Shown one piece after another: positions 23,501-34,490 of a DNA stretch of 55,099 nt. Every line of letters begins with the position of its first letter. Within the stretch, counting starts at the first letter, position 1. Source of the stretch: Welwitschia mirabilis (taxonomy: Eukaryota > Gnetophyta > Gnetopsida > Welwitschiales); assembly GCA_051453625.1 (NCBI GenBank), contig JBOZIK010000001.1, positions 97,245,372 to 97,300,470 of the forward strand. The letters are read 5' to 3'. Made by a program: the position numbers and the translations under genes. Below the pieces are notes generated by a model. It saw only the letters and a list, made by a program, of their open reading frames with translations. It had not been told where the DNA came from and did not search any database.

Positions 23501-24474
23501 ATATAAGTTTCTCCTAATTCCCCATAAATTTTAAACTCATTAATAACTTGTCTATTTTTAATTTTTAAAGGAGAAAATCCTAAGATAAATAAAATGATAA
23601 CTTTAAAATTCATCATTTGTAAGTTATAATAATAAAATTAATATGCACCTCACTAATTCGAATTATAACAATAGTAAAATACATTTAATGTAGTTACTCC
23701 ATTAAATTTATACCATTATTTCCTAAATACATAAAAGAATATTAAATAATATTAAAAAATTACTAACTAGGAAGTATTCCATTATAATATAAAACTGAAA
23801 ACTTATGGTTTCATAATTCCCTTTAGGTGCTTTAAATTATTAATGATTTTTAACATGAAATAAAGTCTAGAGATAGGTATAGCACTCAACATCCCTTTTA
23901 AGGCCATGAATCTTTAAGTTTTCCAACTTTTTTAGAGATGACATTTGTATTTAGTTTTTTTTTCTTCTTTTCAATTCTTATGTTTAAGATAAAAATCTAT
24001 CTAGGGATTTTATCCTTGTGTATTCTTATTTACCTTTCATTATTGTTATATTTAAAAAATTAAGTTAAAGAAGTTTTTATTTGTTGTCTCTACTTTATTT
24101 TATTTTTTATTTTGTTTTAGTGTCTTTATTTCATTCTATAAGGATTTAACAACTGATAGAATAACTTGTAAATTTAAGGTTTTTTTTTCCTTAAGAAGTA
24201 TTTATTTACAATGACTTCTTGTAGGAGTGTTCCTTAGAGTTTTTATGGATGTTTTTTTAGCTTTATTAAATCTTTACTAAATGATATGATACTCTTTCTT
24301 TATGTTTTTCTTGATTATCTTATAGCTTAGTAGATTTACAAACATTAAAATTCTACCATTATTTATTTCTAAGTGTTTTTTTCTTTATTTTTGTATTTAT
24401 TTATTTTTCTTTTTTCTTTTGTTTTCTTTTCTATCTTAAAGAAGGGTGGAGGAAAGGGGAGGGCTTTTAATGTA
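20526..24474. other. AT-rich DNA, probable 5' part of the gypsy element; no gene named
   Basis: This stretch should hold protease, gag and a 5' LTR if the RT at 19.8-20.5 kb belongs to a complete minus-strand element, but I cannot identify any of them. A minus-strand open frame at 23413-23616 (67 codons) carries no motif. A (TA)11 microsatellite lies at 22966-22987. I found no LTR pair. Confidence 0.4.
22966..22987. repeat. (TA)11 microsatellite
   Basis: Eleven uninterrupted TA dinucleotides in non-coding DNA. Confidence 0.9.
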
Positions 24475-24574
24475 NNNNNNNNNNNNNNNNNNNNNNNNNN
24501 NNNNNNNNNNNNNNNNNNNNNNNNNNNNNNNNNNNNNNNNNNNNNNNNNNNNNNNNNNNNNNNNNNNNNNNNNN
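24475..24574. other. Assembly gap (100 N)
   Basis: A run of exactly 100 N. The six bases on either side are both AATGTA, a short overlap that may again mean unmerged contig ends, although six bases can easily match by chance. Confidence 0.95.
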
Positions 24575-27500
24575 AATGTATGTTAGGATTGTTATATTCT
24601 TTTTCCTATTTGATGCTTCTTGTTGCTTTTTAGTTTTGATAGATAAGAAATGAAATTAAAAAAATTCAATGAAACCATAAGGTTTAAATGAAAACACATG
24701 GAAGAATAATCCCTAGAGAACTATGAGTTAGATATCATAATAGATAAAATATAGTAACAGATTTATCAAAATCATTCTTCAAGAAGTTAACTATCAAAAA
24801 CATTAAATAGCTTCAATAGATCAAATGCATTAAGATACAAGATTAAAAGTGCCTTTCTAGTGGGGAGTTTAAGAAGCCCATTAAAAACATGGAGTTAGAA
24901 ATAAGGCATATAAGCCCCAGAAATGTTACGAACACACAAAAGTTTCACTTTTATTCCAATGAAGATTTTTTTTCACTTTATTTAGAAAGGACCCTTTTTT
25001 TTTCTTTGTTTAAGAATTCAAAGAAGTTAAGGCTTTACAACCTCCTTCATTACTCTAATTTATCAATTAACTCTATCACTTTGGTAAACATAGTCATATC
25101 CTTTGATATTTATCATGGTTATGTTTCATTTAAATCTCATAATCATAAAGTTTATAGGCATGTTAATAATCTAGTTAGATTATTTTCTTTTAGTGAAAAT
25201 GATGAGCTAATTTCTAAAACCCTAACTAAATGATAAAAATTTTTAAATAAAGGATTACTTATTTATGCTAAAAGGACTTGAGAAGTCATAAATACCATAC
25301 ATTCCTTGAATTATTTTCTTCTAAGACAATTAGAAGTGATATACAATGATTCCTAAGGATACCACTTTAATGTCTTATTTAACTAGTATGATTATTTAAA
25401 ATGGTAGATTTGTAACTATATTAATAGCTTGAGAAAAATTATAGGAATTCTTTTACTCCTACCTTTTTTCATTTTTTTAATTTTCATCTTTAGTTTACAT
25501 TCATAAGAAAATTCTTAGGAAAGAGATTTTCATTAATGGTGGATAAAAAATTAAGATAGATTTAATTAAATACCTATTATGTGAATTCAATTTTAGGAGA
25601 AATGAACAAGTAAAGGTGATCATTTTAGATTTTTCTATTATAACTTCAAACTCCATCTAGATTTCATGGCGAATAGATGAAGTTTGAAATTGATTAGGAA
25701 AAAATATATATGTATAATACTAGTATTTTGAAAGGAGAGAATATAGTAATGATATGTTTTAAAAAATTCTTTAAAGTTCATAACGCCTTCAAAAACATGA
25801 AAAAAGATTCAAACCTTTTCAATAATATTACCTATGATTTTTTTTCAATACTACTAAATGGCTTTTATAGATAAGTATATCATTTTCCCTTCTTTTATTC
25901 TAATTCTCTACCAAAACAAGTCTAATAGCTTTATTATATTCATTCAAACTACATCTAATAGATTTATTATTTTTATCTTTTATTAATAAAGAAGGTTATA
26001 GATAGAGAACATGTAAAAGATATGATTTTTAGATCTCCACTAGTGATTACTATTGAAAATGCAAAAGGTTTATTTATCAAAAATATTTTTGTTATCTTTT
26101 ATCTCACTTTCATTCATTCTAGCACTAACATAGCTTTTTCTTGTTTCATTTTAACCTTAAAACCATCTGTAAATTTCAAAATATAAGATATGAGGCTTTA
26201 TTTATTATAAATCCATTGGTACTTACCTTAAATGAGAACCCAAGAGTATAGGTTATTTAACTTACGTTTTAATAATGATTATTAAGAAATATCTAGGGTA
26301 TTCAAGCTCTCATTATGAATCCCATTAATTTTTATGAAGTCATTTACTTAAAAGATGTTAAAATTTAAAAATTAAAAATAAATTTAATTTATCAAAGAAA
26401 TCAAATCTTAGATCTAAATAAAAATCATCTAAATTGAGATAAGAAATCCCTCAAATTACAATCTTCATTTGAAATTTTTATGAAGAGAATAACATAGAAT
26501 TTGATAATTCATCAAAGAAAATTTTTAAATTTAGATAGAATGTAGATGAGAAAAATAAACAACTTAAAACCCTGACTAAGATGGCATTTGACTAGTTATG
26601 TTTACATTTTAGTTTGATAATTTTTATAATCAAATTAAAAAAGTGTAAAAATCATGGTCATATAATGACTTGGAGCTTGATGATAAAAAAAAGAAAATTA
26701 AAAAGTTATAAGAAGAAGATAATGTCTTCCATTACAGTGTGGAGGCATGCGATCATTTTGTGATAAAATATGATCTTAAGCATATGTTTGAAATTGATAG
26801 CAAGTTTTAAGGTAATTTTTTTAATTACTCTTCCATTTATTTGACAGTTATTCTTTTCATGGATTCTTCTTCTATTTGTTATATTTGTTTTTATTTTTAT
26901 TGGACTTGATATTTTTTCAACTTTATATTTTTTAAATGTTTTTTAATAACTAGGGAGAAGTTTTTGATTACTTAATTACTATAGAAGAAAGTTATGGAAA
27001 AAATAAACTACAGTGGATTCTTAGCATAACTAAATTTATAGTGACTTTCTATTATTATTTTAATTTTATCAATGCTCATCGATGGACATGTATTATTTAT
27101 GTATTATATACATTTTTTTAAGGTACATTCTATGTTTTATTTTATGTATAATGTGTACATTACTTACATGTTTTAATTGTATGTTCCTTATTTATCAAAA
27201 TTAATAATGATTTTATTTCATAAGAGGTGAAAGGTTTAAATATCCATTTTCTATGTTATTCATATTTTTCTTGGGTCGTTTTTATCAAATTTAAATCATG
27301 TTAGTGGTTTGATGAACCCTTTATTAGCTAGTCAATGGCTATATCTAATATTGAGGAATACCCTTTTACATACATTTTTGTTTTTTCTTTTATAAATTTA
27401 ATACTAAAAATCCTTCTATAATAGGATTTCTATGATGTGATTATCAAAGGTAATTTGATTTTCTAGTGAATGATATGAAGTTCTCAAATGATTTTGAAAG

Positions 27501-27850
27501 GAACTTGAAATGCATAAATCAACTCATGTTCATAAGAAGGATAGAAAATCAAACTTAAATGATGATAAATACACATCTAATGCATGCATATAACTCTTCT
27601 TAAATGGGATAAATTTAAAAGTATCTACATACTTTAATTCCTTTTAAATCATATCACTAATACAAAATCAATGTCTATGTCAAATGATTTCAATCTAAAA
27701 AAATACTTAACATCTAAAAGAAAGCTTCTATTATAAATAAAATAGGTAGTGAACAAACAAAATCAATAGACTATGGTATAAATTGCTTTGTTAAATAATA
27801 TTTGTAAACTCACAAAATTCAATGTTTTCAAATTTAAATGGATTAAAAAA
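24575..27850. other. AT-rich DNA with one unexplained 114-codon open frame
   Basis: The plus-strand frame 24889-25233 (114 codons, ATG to TGA) is the longest uninterrupted frame without N in this stretch. Its product would be rich in Phe, Ser, Leu and Asn, with no motif I know, and the codon use just mirrors local AT richness. Around 26540-26800 the plus strand has another low-stop, Lys-rich piece. I can assign neither. No tRNA, LTR or satellite is visible. Confidence 0.35.
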
Positions 27851-28004
27851 CATGATTTTTAACATTATTCCTCTTGATTATGAAAGATGAAACTAAAACT
27901 AAATTTTTATTACATCTAAAGACCCAAATGACTTATTAGATAGAGGAAATAATCATGTTAGGAAATAGAAAGATAGATTAAATAAAGTAGCCAACAACCA
28001 CTAG

Positions 28005-28620
28005 ATGCAACATGAAAAACCACAAAGATTTTTTGCAATGATACTGAATTTTTTTCTTATAGGTTCTATAGTAGTACAAAAAAGTAAAGCATATTCTTTG
28101 TCTTTAAGGACTTTTATATTACACAATCTACATGTTTTCTCTTCTCTGGGCATTTTATTCCATCTTCCACTTTTGATTCTAAGGCGATGTGAACTTAAGT
28201 AAACTTTACTAATAAGGCTATATGTCTTGATTGAGATTTTTACTATAAGATAGTGAACTAATGAATCAAACTGATTATGATGAATATGCTTATAATAAAA
28301 CTTCCTCTTACCTTATACATTTTCCCATAATTTTATTATGACATGCTTCTTGATGATGCTATGAATCTTGAGGGAATTATTTTGAACATTCTCCCAAGAA
28401 ATATCTTACTTTTTTAGCCATTGCATTCCCTAAAAATACATCCTTATTATTTTATAGCTTTAAGAACTATTCTAAAAAAGTTTAGCTACTTCGCTTCTAT
28501 TATCTTTAAAGTGTAAGCACAAAATTGACACATAGCTTTAGCTTTAATGGGTAAAATATCACATTCTAATAGCATCATAGGATATAATGTTTAAATTTTT
28601 ACCTTAAGTTCATCTAGTAA
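28005..28620 (-). pseudogene. LINE-3 C-terminal region with cysteine motif
   Basis: At about 28135-28205 a minus frame reads SSHRLRIKSGRWNKMPREEK and then CRLCN (Cys codons at 28121-28132), a spacer, and a final LLFC near 28076. This is the C-terminal Cys motif of this LINE class: C-x2-C, spacer, a HFLLxC-type box, in which the His position is Ala or Leu here. Upstream, at about 28510-28600, is TLYPMMLLECDILPIKAKAM, the conserved TPYxxLLxExGxxPI box that follows the RT. Its role is presumed nucleic-acid binding. Confidence 0.7.
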
Positions 28621-28699
28621 GAACAATTTTCGCACTATCTCAATATTTTTCAAATTTATTTCACTTATAGCCGACCCTCAAACTAAGCATCCATACAAA

Positions 28700-29760
28700 A
28701 TAGTGGGATAAATGATGGATTGGAAAACTTATTTGTGAACTTGATAAGGTTAAATACCCATTGAACTACATTTTTTTAATAGCATAGAAAGATTTAATTC
28801 CACAAGCTATCCTCTTTTTATTGCATTTATCCCATCTATATTTATTAGAGTAACAAAAACTATAGTATTAAAAACCTTCTACTATTTTAACTTTTTCCTT
28901 GTTGAATTTAAAATCAAATTGGGTGTTTTTTCTTTTATAAATCATAAATTTAGGATTTTTATATTTACTATTAAACTAGAGCATTGACAAAGATTTTCCA
29001 ATTTTTGAAGCATGTTTTTCATACTTGTTTCTAAAATAGAACTTAAAGCTGCATAATCTACATAAAGGAGCAATTAGACTATGAATGATTCTATCTTAAT
29101 AACATAGTGATTATGTTATTTGTATAGCCAATCATGTAACTCATCAATGAAGAGATAAAATAGTGTTGAAGAGAAAGGGCACCCCTGTTTTACTCCTATC
29201 ATAGAGCAAAATTAAAAACATCTTTTTTAATCAAAATCTTTTATCTCAATTATAATCTCTTCATATAATCTTTGAATATTAATAAGAAGATCAGAAGGAA
29301 TTCTAATATAATTGAGTTACATTTATAATTTTATATGATTCATTAAATAATAAGCTTTAGAAAAATCATTGAAATAAATAAAAAGTTTTTTAGTTGGACT
29401 TTTTGTAAAATCTACGCAATGCCTTAGCATAAGAAAATGATCGATAGTGAAATGATTTTGGTAAAAGTCTACTTGAAAAATTATTTTGATATTATTTGCT
29501 TCTACCCAATGGTCAATCTTATATTCAAGAAGTGTGCTACAAATCTTTGAAAAAACATTACTTACCATGATCATTCTAAAATTATTTAGAGTATTCTTGT
29601 CTTATTTCTTGAATAGAAAAACTACCTTGCTTGTTGCCCATTCCCTATTTAATCCATTTACCACTATAAAATTCAACTTCTTTTTAACTTTCTTTGTAAA
29701 TTTGATTTTCAACCCACTTAATTAGCTTAGTATATAAACTAGTTAAATCTATGACCTTTC
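28700..29760 (-). pseudogene. LINE-3 reverse transcriptase domain
   Basis: Minus strand, right to left: NNFRMIMVSNVFSKI and LEYKIDHWVEANN (29600-29490, the NYRxIxxxxxLxKI fingers), FTIDHFLMLRH (about 29420-29455), motif A FNDFSKAYYLM (about 29345-29380, for VDFxKAFDxV), motif B IGVKQGCPFSSTLFYLFIDE (about 29145-29205), motif C LLLYVDYAAL (YVDY codons 29049-29065, for YADD), then KLENLCQCSSLIVNIK and, near 28700-28740, PTILYGCLV (PxLLYGxExW). The second motif C Asp is Tyr and the alanine is Val. In motif A the second Asp of DFxKAFD is Tyr. The enzyme is dead. The strong order of motifs leaves little doubt about the family. Confidence 0.8.
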
Positions 29761-30399
29761 CATTAGCTAATGTTTTAATGCCAGCCCAAATATCTTAAAA
29801 AGTAAAAATTTTAATAATTAAAAATAAATATTTTCTCACTTGCATCTAAAAAATAATTTTTGTAAAAATCACATATTGTAGAAAATAGAGATTTACAGTT
29901 GATGATTTTCAATGCTACAAATATTTTCAAAATTTCTTAGGATCATTTTTAGTCATGTAAATAAAACATTCTTCTTCATCTTTAATAAGATGTCTTTTTT
30001 TACTTCTAATAAGAATTTTATGTCTTTTTGTTACTACTTCACTTTATTCTATGTTTGCTATTTTAATATTTCCTCTTACATTTATGCATTCATCATTAAA
30101 CTAAAAATTTTGAGTGCATTGAATTTTTCCTTTGGAAGTTTCAACAGCTGCATTTAGTAGAGTTTATTTAAAATTTTAGTTTGTCTTTGATATTTCCATA
30201 GACTTCATGCAACTAATTTAAGTCCTTCATTTTTTTCTCTAAATATATTCTTCTCTGATGGTTTTTCTTCTTTATCTTTTTATTCTTATGCAAATTTGAA
30301 GAAATTTCTAGTCCAAACTCTAAATGCAAATCATTATCTACTCTAAATTACTTTACAAACTATACATCCTTTAAAAATGAAAGAAAAAAAATTAATACA

Positions 30400-31010
30400 T
30401 GAATTTTCTTAGATCCCTATCAATGTGAAATTTGCATATCTAGGGAATGTTTCTAAGCCATTACAAACCAACAAAATCCATCATTCTAGAAAATTTTTTC
30501 TTGCTACATTAAAAGTTTTATCAGTAGAGTGTCAATACAACTTTAGAGTAGAAATCACATCTATATTGTCATTCTGATGGTGCCATTATATAAGATCTAT
30601 TTGTTGTACTCCAATTCAAGCATTGAAATTTTCACTGATGGAAATGTTCCATTTTGTTCAAAAATCTATCATATCTCCTTCTAAATGCTAGAAGAAAAAA
30701 AATCTTTAGATAATATATGCTACTATAAATAGATGATATGCTAGGAGAAAAATAACAAGTAGTAAGATAAACATAGTCATAATGATGATGAATTATTAGC
30801 CAAATATATTATTCATATTTATCCACCTTTTCAAGTCTAATGATATGCTCTAGAAACTTTGAGTGAGACATGTAATGCCTCTTGCTAGTCTACCTCTTCT
30901 ACCTATTTTATTATTTTTTATAGAAAATATTAAAACTTGAAATAGAAAAATACTTAGATCCTTCATCTTATCAAGTTTTTACAAATCCTAAAATAGCAAA
31001 CTATTGAAGA
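30400..31010 (-). pseudogene. LINE-3 endonuclease domain
   Basis: Minus-strand text includes ISISENFNA-stop-IG at about 30609-30645, the LLGDFNARIG box with Gly-Asp changed to Glu-Asn and Arg to a stop, followed by HSTDKTFNVARKNFLEWW and LLVCNGLETFPRYA (to about 30430). In this class the stretch after the GDFN box reads DKxxNxxGxxLLxLCxxxxLxIxNG, so position and order fit. Nothing suggests remaining activity. Confidence 0.65.
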
Positions 31011-31199
31011 AACTAATGCTATTTAAAGAAATAATATTATTCTCAATTACTCATCAATGTTTAAAACCTCATAATGCAAAAAATTTATGTATCTTTTGAA
31101 AAAAAATTTAGTTCTTAATTATTGCTATGTTCCATGCATTTAAATATGCAAACTTACCTTCTTCATGCATCTTTTCACTTTTTGCCCTTTTTTAAATCT

Positions 31200-31535
31200 T
31201 TTGAGGAGTTTTGCTTTTGTAAAGACTTCATTATTCCATATTCTTTTCCTTTAATATTACTATAACTATGCCAAACCTTGTCTCTTGTAAAAAGATCTCA
31301 AAATAGAATGAGGATATGATGAGGCTTTTCTCCTTTTTTAGAAACTTTAAAAACATCTTGAAATGATTGCTCTAGAATATGCATTTCTTCATGAAAAAAT
31401 TGAGAATATCAATTATTAAATCTTCTTCATCTTTTTCAAGAAGCTCTATCAATCATAACTTAAAAGATTTTTCATATTTTTCTTATTTTTGTTTCATGTC
31501 TTTGCATATCATAGTACACCCATTTGCTTTCTCCT
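31200..31535 (-). pseudogene. LINE-3 N-terminal region, left half (after the insertion)
   Basis: The minus-strand frame directly at the insertion point reads EKANGCTMICKDMKQK, one stop, EKYEKSFK, one stop, LIELLEKDEEDLIIDILNFF. It is Lys/Glu-rich with a helical, coiled-coil look. It is in the same phase as the frame on the far side of Gypsy-1 (45232 onward), given one copy of the 5-bp target. The function of this N-terminal region is unknown; ORF1-like RNA binding is a guess. Confidence 0.6.
31531..31535. repeat. Target-site duplication of Gypsy-1, left copy (CTCCT)
   Basis: CTCCT directly before the left LTR. The same five bases follow the right LTR at 45232-45236. Five-base duplications are the rule for plant gypsy integrases. 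Confidence 0.85.
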
Positions 31536-32637
31536 TGTTGCAATGCATATTTATGGAATGTTTATGTCCTGAGTAAATCTTGTTAATTACAAATATAATG
31601 CACACATAGAACATACTAATATATATGGGAGTGACCCGAATGTTATAATATATTTAAGGCTAAAGTAGGAAATAAGAGAGTTACTTTTCACAAATAAATG
31701 CTTGCACACTAATCTATAAAAATAACTTATAATGCATGAAAATAAAATATAACACACTTGTGCAAAGCTAATTTAGGAAAAGAAAACAACAAGGCACTCA
31801 AGGTAAACTAACCAAGTACTACCTTGACAAAGTTTTTCTTTATAACCTATATTACTAGAAAAACTATCATTAGATTAAAAGCAACATAAGCTATGAGAGT
31901 AAGAACTAATCACATAGTAATATTAAAAAAAGAAGTATTTTGTATTAATTATAAACCACATTCATGTTACAAAGTAGTCGCACCTCAATGAAGAAAACAC
32001 CATCTAACACCAAAGAAAATTTCTCTCTACAACTACAAGAATGGATCTCTAGCCTTTCAATCTCCTATCATGTGAATTTTAGGTGTAAATGAGGACAATT
32101 AAGAGTTAAGGATGAGATCACTATTTATTGACTCGCAAGCACATAACAAAATAGACAAAAAGGTGGAGGTAAACTATAATGTTCGTGCAAGAAGAAATGA
32201 AAACACATGTGATAGAATTTAGTTGAATGTTTACTATAGACATTACACCAGTGTTATATGTCTAGTCAACCAAATAATAGAAGAGACAATGCCATCTCAT
32301 AATTAATCCATCTTAGCGGTCAAGTCAATTATTATCAGTAACCATATTAGCATGATTTTCTTGGTCGTCTATATTGTTGTCTAGATGATTAGGTGGATGA
32401 TGACATTTGATAATTCTTCAATCCTTACATCACACTCAATGTTTTATAGGAAGTTGTATTTAGAAATTTAAAGTATTTAGAATACCTCAAAATGCTAAAA
32501 ATCATCATGAGGATTACAGATTTTCATCCTTTTCATGTCATATCTCCATTAACATAGAAATCAAGCATTTACCTATCTATTATCATAAAAATCGCTCAAA
32601 ATATCCTATTAAATATGCATAAGTTGGTAGTGTAATA
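31536..32637 (-). repeat. Gypsy-1 3' LTR (left LTR)
   Basis: 1102 bp from TGTTGCAATGCAT to GGTAGTGTAATA. It aligns over its whole length with 44130-45231, which is also 1102 bp. By eye the two agree at about 80% of positions, with many C/T and G/A differences, so the insertion is old. The outer right terminus reads TA where a canonical CA is expected. In the minus-strand sense the LTR starts with TATTACACTACC (canonically TG) and ends with CA. Landmarks common to both copies: AAGGCTAAAGTAGGAAATAA, GAAGTATTTTGTATTAATTA and GAGATCACTATTTATTGACT. Confidence 0.9.
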
Positions 32638-32660
32638 TAGCCCCCTCAACCCCCAGCCTT
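32638..32660 (-). other. Gypsy-1 polypurine tract
   Basis: In the minus sense GGCTGGGGGTTGAGGGGGC lies directly before the 3' LTR. It is the most purine-rich patch of the element and sits where plus-strand DNA synthesis is primed. Confidence 0.75.
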
Positions 32661-33190
32661 GTTAGTTCCTAATAAAACCAAGCAGTAAACCATGTTTACG
32701 AGCCAACTTATTAAATAATAAAATAGCTAAGATACTTAAGGAAGTCATTTTAGGAAGTCATCTTAGGAATATTTTCAAAATTTAATATAAATACGTATCA
32801 GATTTTGGAAAAAAAATTAAAAAAACTGAATATTTCAGTTGCCAAAAGCTTAGTTAGTTAGTTATATAGGTTGTCATTTAGATGATGAAAGGGATGATAG
32901 GCTCAGAAATTTTTTTTGAAATATAGAACCTGTGAGAAAATATATAATCAAATAGAGTAATTAAAAAAATCCCCCAATAAATTAAGCGGTCATGAATAAA
33001 AAATTTTCTCAGTAAAATTAATCCTCATCATAACATGTAAAAATTAAAAAATAATTATGAAAAATTAGACACAATGAGTACATCATGTTGGAAAAATAAT
33101 GTGTCTTCATAAATATCATAAGAGAGTTTTTTAGTACAAAATGTATATAGAAGGGAAGATACAAAATAATAATAGAAAATCATTTCCCTT
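32661..33190. other. Gypsy-1 non-coding stretch before the polypurine tract
   Basis: No open frame and no motif on either strand. It is the 3' untranslated part of the element. Confidence 0.5.
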
Positions 33191-33199
33191 GTCTATGCA

Positions 33200-34490
33200 T
33201 GATAAACTATGGCTCAGCAACTAGCTTAGGAGTAGGGGAATAATGCTCAAGATCTATGAGAAAATAGAGGTATAATGATGTAGAGATGGATGTAACTGTC
33301 TTGTCATCCTAGACACATACTATCTCAGGAATATCTACTATCACACTCTTCTATATGGATGCAACATGCTAGTGCATGTTAATGATTTGATCCTCAGAGT
33401 GCTAGACTCTCCTCTCAATAAATAAAATCCTCTTCTTACATGTTTGTTGTCTCTAATCAAGAGTCTAAGTCCTCAAATCAAGTATCTATATCCTCTAATC
33501 AAGAGCCTCGATCCTCTAATCAAGTGTATGGATACCTCTATTTACAAAACCTTTAATGGTCTTGGTGGTCTCTTCCAAGAGAGTCTGAATCTGCTCAAGA
33601 GTAGCTCTAACTCTAGGTCTCTGTACCTGAGGTCTCTCGATCTTTCCTAGAACCTATATACTTATGTCCTGTAAATAGCAAGTGGATGTTTGAATGTGTG
33701 ATAAATGTTGCTCGCCTATGGGCTCTAGTATTCCAAATTATTTAAAGAATGCTAAGAGGAGGCATAGATAACCGAGTATCTAGAGCTATCGTGCCTCTAT
33801 TATGGATTTGAGTCTTCTCTAGATAAATGTAAAAAGGTCCATCTGCATCTCTTATCTAAAAGCTGCCAATATCTGAAGATGTACTATTATAGCATGACTA
33901 TCATAAAAGGATGTACTAATTTTATAGATTAGCCCTCTGTGTAATATCCTATATGTAGGAATCAGTTGAGTAACATTTACTTCTCATTGATTAGTAGTCA
34001 GATTAACTTGTATATCCAATATGACATCATATGCTCGATACTCCTTAGTCCCACTTGGTGAGTGAATGTGCATACTCCTACACCCACTAAGATCTATGAT
34101 AACTGCAATGTGGGATGGGAGAATGGATATTTCATGGTCCTGTATAAATGCAACAATTATATTTTATAACTGATCGTGAGCATTTGATCACCTCTCGATC
34201 TACATGATGTCATAAAATTCCGTCTTTGATACATAATATAATCCATGTGCATCTATAATCCATCTAATATATAATTCTATCAATATCTAGTCAACCTTAG
34301 GCTTGATATAGATCATAAAATCACCAAAATATCACTCAACACTTATACTAGCTATCTGAATCATCAAGGAACAATCATGCCGAGGTGGCAGATGTGCAAG
34401 ATCTTCATGCTCTATCTCTAGCTCAACTAGATGGCTCAGCTTCTACTTTTTTGTCTCAACCTTAGGCTCGACCTATCTAGCTCTACGTGT
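33200..34490 (-). pseudogene. Gypsy-1 extra reading frame with C-terminal coiled coil
   Basis: Between pol and the 3' LTR the minus strand holds a frame with unusually few stops for this DNA. From 34490 to 33860 only a handful of stops interrupt some 210 codons, including ISILPSHIAVIIDLSG and TYRILHRGLIYKIST. A basic linker follows. At 33610-33440 a heptad-type coiled coil appears (TLEQIQTLLEETTKTIKGF, then four units of the type x-LD-x-RI). In the repeat part the stops are all TAG standing where Gln (CAG) is expected. Athila and Tat elements often carry an additional protein in this place, sometimes called env-like; I see no clear membrane segment, so I do not call it envelope. The plus-strand frame 33444-33650 is only its antisense. 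Confidence 0.55.

Larger units (their letters stand above)
27850..31535 (-). mobile_element. LINE-3, 3' part (left of the Gypsy-1 insertion)
   Basis: A minus-strand non-LTR retrotransposon. From right to left it shows the end of a coiled-coil-like N-terminal region (31535-31200), endonuclease (about 31000-30400), reverse transcriptase (about 29760-28700), a C-terminal region and a Cys motif (28140-28070); the frame ends near 27960 and a short 3' leader follows. It is interrupted at 31531-31535 by Gypsy-1 and its 5' part resumes at 45232. Its RT is of a different class from LINE-1 and LINE-2 (GVKQGCPxSxTLF and YADD-type box). I associate this class, tentatively, with gymnosperm and fern genomes. 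Confidence 0.75.

Noticed and set aside
33440-33540. CRISPR-like short repeats
   Set aside because: Units are adjacent, unequal and encode coiled-coil heptads on the minus strand; there are no spacers, and the context is a plant retroelement.
33444-33650. 68-codon plus-strand frame with internal LIKSLDP-type repeats
   Set aside because: Antisense of the heptad coiled coil of the Gypsy-1 extra frame; the repeats are explained by the other strand.
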